Source: Jackrogersella multiformis (lineage: Eukaryota; Ascomycota; Sordariomycetes; Xylariales; Hypoxylaceae). From it: DNA of 64,000 nucleotides. Within the stretch, counting starts at the first letter, position 1, and each line of letters opens with the position of its first letter. Both the position numbers and the translations under genes were made by a program. Of this stretch, positions 55,374 to 64,000 are shown piece by piece. The stretch lies in contig CADCXD010000010.1 in the NCBI GenBank assembly GCA_902806575.1, positions 1,240,001 to 1,304,000 on the forward strand, written 5' to 3'. The notes below the pieces were generated by a model. It was not told the origin of the DNA. It was given only the letters and a program-made list of their open reading frames with translations, and did no database searches.

Positions 55374-57080
55374 ATGAACTCCCTTAATATAATATCCGCG
55401 CGCGTCTCTCCAACCTCAAGTACTCCTCCTTCGCGATCCAACTCCCTAAGTCACATCGGTTTGGCTGTCGCCCAGACCGATGATAATCAAAATCCTTCCG
55501 ATGAGACGTCACCTAGCGATAAAGGCGCGGTTACCTCTGAATCAAGCGAAGGCACATTTAATAAGGACGGCAACGTAGGCGATTTTCACATAATAGATGA
55601 GAAGACGCCCTTGTTGGAAAGGAACGATGCCAAGGGGACGAATATACGATCTTATTCGTGGCACGTCATTCCCGCGCGCATAGCAAGCAGTCTTGTCAAC
55701 TCTATCCGCTGGGTTCTATCTACTATTGCCGCGCCTGGCGTTTACCTCGTCGCTTGCTTTTACGATGAGCAAGGAAATTTTGCGCCCTTGCGCCAACTCA
55801 GGAGCTTGTTCGGTAAATATGGAAGTGGTACACGCAAGATTGCTGCCGATTTTCACCACGAGATCGTCGCGGCGGGCGACGAGAAACAAATCTCGTCTAA
55901 ACGCCCCGGTCACAATGTCAGAGGGAAATATACATTCTCTAGTTCCCGAATACCCTCGTCTGGAACTTCATCTTCCGGCATATCGTCCGACTCGGAATCA
56001 GATACGGAGGGCAGGCCTCAAGGTACTCGCCGCGGCTCCGGTGCTTCTGGTCGTCATACGCGGTCAAAATCTTTTGATCCTACAGACGATGCCGCTCCAA
56101 CAAGAAGATCGATAAGGATTAAGCTGAACAATGATGAGGCAATGCGGCAGCGAAAGCACAGAAAGGCTCGGTCTGCAAGTGCTAATAGTGCCGCCGGCGG
56201 CGAGGCTTCGTCAGATCTATCGGCGCAGCTGAAGTCTCCTACCTCGCCTGTTAGCGCCTTGACGAGATACCCAAAGACTCCTGCCCCCCCCAGGCCGTTG
56301 ATACCCCGGCGGCAGCCTTCATACCTTCCCTACGAACCTCCCGACCCGAAGCACCTAAAGACGTTGATACTGGACTTGGATGAGACGCTGATACACAGCA
56401 TGTCCAAAGGAGGACGAATGGGCTCGGGACACATGGTCGAAGTACGGTTGAATACGACATACGTCGGAAGTGGGGGTCAACAGGCCCTAGGGCCTCAGCA
56501 TCCCATTCTGTACTATGTTCATAAGCGGCCGTACTGCGACGAATTCCTTCGAAAGGTAAGAAAATCGATTCGCGTTGGCGGCTCGCTTTGATTACCATGC
56601 TAACCGAGTCCCTGAAGGTTTGCAAATGGTTCAATCTCGTTGTCTTCACGGCGTCGGTACAAGAGTACGCCGATCCTGTCATTGACTGGCTGGAATCCGA
56701 GAGGAAGTTCTTTTCTGGAAGATACTACCGGCAGCACTGTACATTCAGGCACGGCGCTTTTATCAAGGATCTCAGCTCTATAGAACCAGACCTCAGCAAG
56801 GTCATGATTCTGGACAACAGTCCGCTAAGCTATATGTTCCATCAAGGTAGGATGCATCCCCTGAATATTAGTTAATATCATACTACCTAGTTGCTACCAT
56901 CATGCTAACTGGAAAACCAATACAGATAATGCTATTCCTATACAAGGATGGATCAACGATCCTACAGATAACGATTTGGTGCATCTGGTGCCTCTCTTAG
57001 AAGGGATGCAGTATGTTTCGGATGTCAGGGCATTACTTGCACTAAGGGGCGGAGAGGACGGACAGCATATGATGACGTGA
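55374..57080 (+). CDS. NEM1: NEM1-like nuclear-envelope protein phosphatase (FCP1/SCP type)
   Basis: Exons 55374-56555, 56618-56846 and 56926-57080; product 521 aa. The start MNSLNIISARVSP fits fungal Nem1; the upstream frame extension has no ATG. A hydrophobic segment (WVLSTIAAPGVYLVACFY, about 127-146) is the membrane anchor, followed by a Ser/Arg-rich linker. The catalytic FCPH domain has LILDLDETL (Asp334, Asp336, Thr338), HKRPYCDEFLRKVCKW, VVFTAS, RYYRQHCTF and MILDNSPLSYMFH. Nem1 with Spo7 dephosphorylates the phosphatidate phosphatase Pah1 at the ER/nuclear envelope and so steers phosphatidate to triacylglycerol. The second intron is 79 nt. Confidence 0.92.
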
Positions 57081-58538
57081 AGACAATAAATCCAACCCTT
57101 TGAAGATAAAAAAATATTCACATAGCGGGTGTTAATTGGTATTGATTGGGGAGGGAATTGATACACCGAGGGTTAGCATTCATGGAACTTCCTACAATAC
57201 GTGCTTGTACAGGTTTGAGGCGTTAATATAATAAGTGTACATTTCCAAGGAGGTATTACATAGTAGACACGGCTACTCAGGTAGTGTGTAGCACAACAGC
57301 ATGAAGCATGAAGGGATTTATCCTACCTAGCCCGGTCCGGTCCGGTCCGGTCCTGTTACCTAGGGACGGCGGTTCAGTGCTGACATATTCTTAGTTTTTG
57401 CATTTTCTGGTGTTTGGATTACCCCTAGGTAGGCAGGCTATTGCATAGTAGGTAGGTCGGTAGGCGTTCGTCCAAAATCCACATCGTCATGATGTCGTGA
57501 GCATCTAAAGCTACAGTGTTACATACCTAGCCTTATGTACCTACCCAGGTTAGTGTAGGTACCTAGGTAGAAGGTATGGATGTATTGTTGGGGTTACAAG
57601 GTTGTTTCCGGTAACATTTAAAGCCACGGCGGAGTGGGTAGTAGGAGGTGGTACTCCGGGCCGTGGGAAATGCAACCTCGTGGAACCCAGGGGCCTAAGC
57701 AACCTCGATCTTATGGGATCTAATCTTACCCTAGGTAGGTACCTATGAGGTAACTTCCAATAAGATCGAGTATGTTTAGCATACCAACGTATACCCACGG
57801 AATGGAATACAACGGTACCCGCAAAGCTACACAATATTACCTAATGTTACCTACATACGCTGATACGTTTCGGGAAGTTCAATGATTAGCCTAATGCATT
57901 GATTACATTAGGTACATTACCATGAAAATCAACGAGAGGGCCAACCTCCTAATCAATAGTACACAAGAATGGAGATTTACAACATGACAAGTCTTAGGAT
58001 TTGCGACGTTATGAGCTTCCCAATTTCTAGGTAGACATCTTAAAACTCTATAGATTCAGCCACAATTTAGTGACCAGTTATTTTAACCTTGACAATCTAC
58101 GACTCATGGCTCTTTCAAGCCCCGCGACCCCATTGAGTAACCTTGTGACGCTTCAAAGACATCTATTACGTCACATAGAGCGGCGAGCCAATACTTCGGT
58201 GCTTGAGAGTCTACATACCTAGGTACATACCAGGTAGGTACCTAGTAGGAATAGACGCTTGCAAACACTGAAATACATGAGGTAGGTACGAGTAGGTACA
58301 TAGCATTGTGTAACTAGAGCTTCGGATTATACCATGTCCCTAGACTGTTGAATATCGCTGTTGAGTTTCGTCATCGATGCCGTAGGTTGACGTTATAAGA
58401 CAAAACCTTTCTCGACCTCGTTTCTTTCTCCAACCTACTGACCACTACGAACTTCGCATTTTCACACCTATACAAATTCCAATCAAAATATATTTCTATA
58501 GATCCTTAACCAAATAACGAAGAATCTGGTGAATCACC
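57081..58538. repeat. intergenic spacer with GGTCC tandem and ACCTAGGT clusters
   Basis: No gene seen. A (GGTCC)4 tandem lies at about 57334-57353; motif clusters at about 57424-57460, 57525-57572, 57730-57752, 58215-58245 and 58280-58300. Confidence 0.6.
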
Positions 58539-59209
58539 ATGTCTCTTCACTGTAAGTAGCACTTCATCACAATGTCCACTTTGAGCCTGAGATGAGAGAA
58601 TCCCCGAGGATCACGAGGTTCTCGAGGCTCATGGACAAGATTGGAGCTGGACCTATGAAAAGCCGTTGGCTGTTGGCCCTCCTAGCTGACAAGCATCATG
58701 CCACAGATCTCCCTCCTGTCAGGCCTTCGGCCATCGCCCTCGGCACCGTATTCAACCACGGTATCGAGCTGGCAGTCCTGACTCCGCTATTTGGCCAGAC
58801 CTACCAGCGAGCCAAGCAAGCCAACACAAAGGAAGAGTTCCTTCAATCGAAGGAGGCTTCGGGGGCCGCTGTCGCGTGGGGCACTTCCCTAGTCGGCTCT
58901 GCCTTGCAAGCGTACGGCGTCGGTGCCCTCATCAACGCAACTGGTACCCTGAGCTACAAGGGCGCCGCCTACCTAGGCGCTCTGATCTTTGCGGCCACAT
59001 CCGCCCCTACTGTACGAATCCATCCCATCCATGACTCGCAACTCAGGCATCAGGTGTCGCTAACATGACAGCAGTACCTCGCCCAACTCTTGACTGAGAA
59101 ACGACCTGTTGACACGGTTGCTGTCGGCGCCACCTCAAAGGTCCTCGAGACTGTGGGCTTGTCTCTGTTCCTGACCTGGTGGGGTACCCGAACCAACCCG
59201 TTCGATTAG
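58539..59209 (+). CDS. Small multi-pass membrane protein, DUF1761-like (tentative)
   Basis: Preferred model: exons 58539-58551, 58647-59011 and 59072-59209, about 171 aa. The start ATG at 58539 has a strong CACCATG context and a perfect GTAAGT donor 13 nt later; the matching acceptor is unclear, because the first in-phase AG (58598) gives a stop and the next (58646) lacks a pyrimidine tract. An alternative is an ATG at 58592 without that intron. The last intron ends in the tandem acceptor ACAGCAG, giving two forms that differ by one Gln. The recognisable core is PSAIALGTVFNHGIELAVLTPLFGQTY, then three more hydrophobic segments and a WWGTRTNPF end. This resembles fungal DUF1761-type proteins, function unknown; the assignment is weak. 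Confidence 0.55.
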
Positions 59210-59711
59210 CAACCTGGAAGACTTGATGGACCTGTGTTTGTTAGTTTCACTACAGGTTGAACTTACCAGAATGGCGGCGTCATGCTGGATGGCTCGGTAA
59301 CATAGTTTTTGGCAGTGTAATAAATATGTGTTTATGAACCTCGTTTCTATTCCGTCCCTATGATAGTAAGTTGTGCCTGTTTAGCAGCACAAAAGTTCAA
59401 CATTGCAACACGTTGTGAACCCTGTCGAGAACCAAGATCATTATAAATCGGCATTGATTGATCCCCTAAAGCAAACATAAATGTTGTTTCCCCAACGCCA
59501 GAGGCTACGCCTATGTAGCCGACCGAGACAGACAGTGCATACAGTGATCCGAAGATGTCCTCGGAAGCTTGAAAGGACAATGAAGAACGCCCGGCAGCCA
59601 TTAGCCTCAACGAGGCCAACGCTCCGGAGCCCAGAAAGATGCCACACCGGCAGTAGCGATTTCGCGCGCGAATCCCCCGAGGCACGGGCAACAGCCACGG
59701 CCCGCCCGAAC
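59210..59711. other. convergent spacer, no gene seen
   Basis: 3' regions of the small membrane-protein gene and NHP2. An open frame on the minus strand here is a readthrough of a shifted NHP2 frame. Confidence 0.5.
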
Positions 59712-60560
59712 CTACGTGAACTTGAGCTGGTGCTTGGCCTCCTTCTCGACGAGCTTGACGAGGTCCTTGTACGCCTCGGCGAAGTCCTCGCCCTCCTCCT
59801 CGTCCACCTTGTCCCCGCCGTCGGCCGCGGTGGCCTTCTTGCTCTTGGTCTGCCTCTCGGTGACCATGACGACGCTGGTGGGGCGCTTGGTGCTGCCGGC
59901 GGCGCCGAGCTCGGCGCGCGACGTCACGAAGATGTAGGGCACGTTGACGTCCTCGCACAGCACCGGGATGTGGCTGATCACGTCCATGGGGCTTATGTCG
60001 CCGGCCAGGATCACCACGCCCGGGAACGAGGTGTTGCCCGGCCCCGCGGTGGGCGACTTGCGCAGCGACTTGACGACTTCTTTGACGCCGCGCTTGAGGG
60101 TCTTGTGTTTCGCCGCTGTTGGTCGGGGGGTTCATGTCAGCGCTAAGCTTCTTGTTTCTCGCTTCGAGGTGATGGGGGTAGGCAATGAGTGGATATGGTG
60201 CAGTAGGTTAAGGGAAGAAGTTGGTGGCATAGACGTACCCTTCCGCACGGTCTTCATGACCTTCTTGGTAGCCTTCTCATCTGCTAACGGTTTCGCGAAG
60301 GGCACCAGGGCGCCGACGATGGGGGCCAGCACCTTGGGTTCGAGGACCGTCTCCTCGCCATCCTTCGGGGCGGTGACAGTTCCGTTGGAATCGACTTGTG
60401 ATTTTTCATCCAAGACGGTGTTGACAGCACTCTTCAGCTTCTCCTTCTTATCCCGCTTCTCTTTCTTGTCCTTCTTGACCTTGGTCACGCCGTCCGCCTC
60501 GCTGCGCTTCTTGCCCTTCTTGTCCTTCTTTTCCTTCTTCTCCGGTTTTGTCGACCCCAT
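59712..60560 (-). CDS. NHP2: H/ACA snoRNP protein Nhp2
   Basis: Exons 60560-60239 and 60115-59712 with a 123-nt intron; product 241 aa. The start MGSTKPEKKEKKDKK begins a Lys-rich nucleolar-type tail of about 50 residues. The L7Ae/L30e/S12e/Gadd45 domain follows, with KTVRKAAKHKTLKRGVKEV across the splice junction, then FPGVVILAGDISPMDVISHIPVLCEDVNVPYIFV and ELGAAGSTKRPTSVVMV. Nhp2 is one of four core proteins of box H/ACA snoRNPs that guide rRNA pseudouridylation. An acidic insertion (about residue 210-220) lies in the C-terminal part. An upstream in-frame Met at 60608 would add a hydrophobic leader and is unlikely. Confidence 0.92.
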
Positions 60561-61764
60561 TTTGCTGATTGTGGAAAGCACGAATAGATGGAGTATATAT
60601 CCTTTCAACTAAATGGGACGTGGAATATTCGGTAGTTGGAGGGATAGTTGTATCGTGGTGGTTGGTGGGTGCGAGATCTCAATTGATGGACGGGCTTCTA
60701 AATCGTACGTCTTCAATTGACCGATAAAAATAAAATAAAAATTTCGAGCTGGAAATTTTTCTGCTGCTCTGCTCGATAACGAACGATAAACGATAGCAGC
60801 TTTTCGCGGGGATAAATTTTGGCCAATCAGATAGGTAGAAGGGATGGAGTGTCCCCGCTTTAGTCTCCAACTAATAGTAGGTTTTTAACTAATAACTAAC
60901 AGGGGGCGGAAGGAACCTTTTACCCTTCACTTCTTGACCATTCATACGGCACTCAAGTATACAGGATCCAACTTTATTTAAACACACACGCATTTACACA
61001 CGCCTTTACAAATCCGATTATACTTAACATGAAGTTTATAAGCACTAGACTTGAGGAATGTCGATCTCAATGTTCAGAGATCCTATTCTTAGATCTTTAG
61101 ACTTCTACCTATCTGCATGACAATGGCAATATGATTGACAAACATACAACGGAGAACGATTCTCTTACTAACGCAAACCTCGGTTTGACATGAATACCGA
61201 GCAATGAGAATACTTTCTTTCCCACTTAAGCTGTCTAACTCAGCCCCTTGCTTTCTCAGATGTCTTAGGATAATGGATTTCTCCCGAACCCTCAATGTAT
61301 ACCAGGTGCAAACGAGGATATCCGGTGGCGTTGTCAACCTAGAGGATCGCCCCCAACTACCTCCAAGTTCGATCCTTTTCTCTGCCTGCCTTGCCTCAGG
61401 TATATTTACTACCTTGGGAGGTAGCTGCAGCAAAAGGGGGTTAGTTCACCGAAAGGAATACCCATCTGAAGTCCACTTTCTTCTGGGAATGAGGAGCCGG
61501 ATACTAGGTATACGAGATGCCATCTGAATCCGGGGTATTTACACCCCCGCCTCGACAATATGTAATACTACTCTACTACCTATTTCTTGTATTTTTTGTA
61601 TTTATTGCGACTTGCCTTTTAGGTACCGCGGCCTTCTCCTCTTTGTCTTCTTTGTGGTTTACCTCACATACCTAGTATCCTCCTACTTAGGAACCTCGGG
61701 GTCAGAACAACCAGTTAAATCACTCTGGGAGGTTTAATTGGCCTCGTCAGAATAGAGACACAAG
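60561..61764. other. divergent spacer, no gene supported
   Basis: AT-rich spacer between NHP2 and the GH92 gene. Two mutually antisense open frames of about 110 codons (61089-61433 minus, 61204-61527 plus) show no domain or splice support. Confidence 0.5.
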
Positions 61765-64000
61765 ATGAGTTCTCGATTTATCTTATTATGTTTCGTTGCG
61801 GCTACGTCATGTCAAACTTCTGCTGCATACTCGTTTCGCCGAGCTACCAATTGCTCTCTTAGTGGTTATGATTTCGTGGATCCTCTCATCGGCACTCGTA
61901 ATGGCGGTAGGTTGCTTGTAGATGCTTTTCCTCAAAGACTTACTTATCATCACAATAGGTCATGTTTTCGCCGGAGCGACTCTGCCCTTTGGTAAGCATA
62001 GCAAATATCTTCGTTAATAGGAAACATTTCTAACTACTTCTTAGGTATGGCCAAAGCAGTTGCGGATGTCACAAGCGATAACCAAGGAGGATATGCATCC
62101 AACGGAAGCCCGGTCACAGGATTTTCTCATATGCACGATTCGGGTACTGGTGGCGCCTCTTCGCTGGCCAACTTCCCGATCTTCGTTTATCCGGGGTGTA
62201 CCAATGACACCGTAAACGGCTGCGTCTTCCCCAAGACCCAACGCAGCGTTCAAATCGTTGATGGGAGTGTTTCTGCTCGTCCTGGTTATTTTGCTATTGA
62301 TCTCGAGTCTGGCGTAAAGGCAGAGATCACGGCTGCAAACCGCACAGCGCTTTATAGGTTTACTTTCTCCGGCAACGCCACCGGAAATGCTACCGTGGAC
62401 GCACCCCTGAGCCCCTTATTCATTGCGGACTTGACGGATCTACCAGACACCCGCCAGAACGGCAGTGCATCCGTGGATCCAGATACCGGTCGAATGTCCG
62501 GGAGCGGTACCTTCGAGCCCAGTTTTGGAACTGGTACATACAACCTACATTTCTGTGCCGACTTTCTTCATGACAACTCTATCCGCGAAACCGGCGTGTT
62601 CGTGAACAACAGGGCTGGCAGTGAATCGAAAAGCATCGTCATAGGGAAGGACAATAACTCTCCTCCTCTACCAGCTGGGACTTACACCTGGTTCGACAAG
62701 GTCGAAGAGGGCACCACGATCACAGTTCGAGTTGGGCTTTCGTTCAAGAGCGTCGATCAAGCTTGTAATAATGCCGAGACAGAGATACCAGATTTCGATT
62801 TCCCAAAGACTTTAACTACCGCTGAAGATATTTGGAAAGATAAACTCTCGGTCCTAAGCATCGATACGACTGGCCTCGAAGATACCAGTTTTCAAACTAT
62901 ATTCTGGAGCGGTGTTTACAGGGCAATGCTGAGTCCCCAGGATTATACTGGTGAAAACTATCTTTGGGAAAGCGACGAGCCGTATTATGATTCGTGGTAC
63001 TGCATATGGGATTCGTTCCGATCGATTCACGCCTTTATCACGTTGGTGGACCCGTATTCGCAAACCCTCATGATCCGCTCTCTTATAGATATATATCGTC
63101 ACGAAGGGTGGTTGCCCGACTGTAGGATGTCTCTGTGCAAAGGATGGACTCAAGGAGGATCTAATGCAGACGTTGTGTTGGCAGATGCATATCTCAAGAA
63201 CATTACGCAGGATATCGACTGGGATACCGGATACGAGGCTTTAATAAATGATGCAGAGAATGAACCTCCGGTATGGGACACCGAGGGCCGTGGTGGTTTA
63301 TATAGCTGGAAGAAGTATGGATATATCCCAGCCGATGATTTCGATCCGTACGGGAACGGCCTGTTCACTCGGAGCATTTCACGCACCGTCGAGTATGCTT
63401 ATAATGACTTCTGTATCTCCGAGATATCAAAGGCATTGGGTAAGCAGGATGATTACGAGAAATACTCAAAGCGATCCGAAAATTGGAAATCCTTATACAA
63501 TCCTGATCAGACATCGGACATCGGTGGTACGGACACTGGGTTCACTGGATTCCTCCAACCGAAGTTTTTGAATGCTACTTGGGGGTACCAGGATCCGACT
63601 CTCTGCTCTTCGGTCAACTCGTTTGACTCTTGCTATCTAAATCCAGGTGGTCACGAAACTTACGAAGGTAGCCCGTGGCTTTATACTTTCTTTGCACCTC
63701 ACGATATGGCAAGCCTAATCACTACTCTCGGCGGTCCCGATACTTTCGTGAGCCGCTTGGACTATCTCCACGAGAGCGGTATTCTATACGTGGGTGACGA
63801 ACAAGCGTTCCTCACTATTTTCCAATATCATTACGCGGGCCGCCCTGGGAAATCTGCCGAGCGCGTTCACTATTACATACCAAGCCAGTTCAACACCACG
63901 ACGGCGGGGATACCAGGGAACGACGACTCGGGTGCCATGGGCTCCTTTGTCGCGCTGGCTATGCTGGGCATATTCCCAAACCCGGGCCAAGACGTCTATT
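61765..64000 (+). CDS. GH92 alpha-1,2-mannosidase, secreted (partial, runs off right edge)
   Basis: Exons 61765-61906, 61959-61991 (33 nt) and 62045 to beyond 64000; about 710 codons visible, with no stop. A signal peptide (about 1-21) is followed by YDFVDPLIGTRNGGHVFAGATLPFGMAK, built across two introns of 52 and 53 nt. Further GH92 landmarks are GFSHMHDSGTGG, the DEPYYDSWYCIWDSFRS block, WLPDCRMSLCKGWTQGGSNAD, GRPGKSAERVHYY and the catalytic-region NDDSGAMGSFVALAMLGIFPNPG. GH92 enzymes are calcium-dependent exo-alpha-mannosidases that trim mannose from glycans. Many N-glycosylation sequons fit secretion. Only the extreme C-terminus appears to be missing. Confidence 0.93.

Noticed and set aside
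59347..60135. 262-codon minus-strand frame overlapping NHP2
   Set aside because: It is a shifted frame of NHP2 exon 2 running into the 3' region; the spliced NHP2 model explains the DNA.
61089..61527. Two antisense open frames of about 110 codons upstream of GH92
   Set aside because: No domain, no start context and no splice partner; probably chance.
1..64000. tRNA, 5S rRNA or CRISPR array
   Set aside because: I looked for B-box-like GGTTCGA on both strands and for regular spaced repeats; the few matches fall in coding DNA or lack an A box. A dedicated scan with tRNAscan-SE or Infernal would be decisive.

Overview
The window looks like nuclear DNA of a filamentous ascomycete, most probably a Sordariomycete. 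The evidence is short GT-AG introns (mostly 50-180 nt, often with a CTAAC-like branch site), gene families typical of Pezizomycotina, and alternating compact genes and AT-rich spacers. The spacers are full of a short self-complementary motif, ACCTAGGT/GGTACC. An order such as Xylariales is a guess. No rRNA, tRNA, CRISPR array, plasmid origin or intact transposon was recognised.

Left part (1-22 kb), accessory and metabolic genes: a SUR7/PalI-family membrane protein (cut by the left edge), a secreted and probably GPI-anchored PLC-like phosphodiesterase, an amidohydrolase-2 enzyme next to a Ure2-type glutathione S-transferase, GET3, a nine-exon Dal5-type MFS transporter with one probable GC-AG intron, an unrecognised secreted eight-cysteine protein with a Kex2-like site, a class II O-methyltransferase, 5-hydroxyisourate hydrolase, and a class-C beta-lactamase-like serine hydrolase. 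Gene-poor spacers separate them.

Middle (22-47 kb), mostly conserved housekeeping genes: NUP85, glutathione-dependent formaldehyde dehydrogenase (SFA1), a 3.9-kb desert, a 72-aa AN1 zinc-finger protein, NTH1 (two opposite single-base frameshifts in this sequence), mitochondrial 1-Cys peroxiredoxin PRX1, a DUF676 lipase, REX3, prohibitin PHB1, QCR8 and a complex I 21-kDa subunit. PRX1, PHB1, QCR8 and the complex I subunit form a loose run of mitochondrial genes, and NTH1/PRX1 and PHB1/QCR8 are divergent pairs.

Right part (47-64 kb): LTO1, NAA10/ARD1, an unrecognised 789-aa low-complexity protein with an 11-residue repeat, GCD7 (eIF2B beta), NEM1, a small membrane protein of uncertain family, NHP2, and a GH92 alpha-mannosidase running off the right edge.

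All exon structures were built by hand from splice signals and family conservation. They are predictions, although most junctions restore a recognisable family motif. I saw no convincing new multi-gene system. The items most worth checking are the NTH1 double frameshift, the dispersed palindromic spacer motif, the 11-residue-repeat protein and the Kex2-processed secreted protein.
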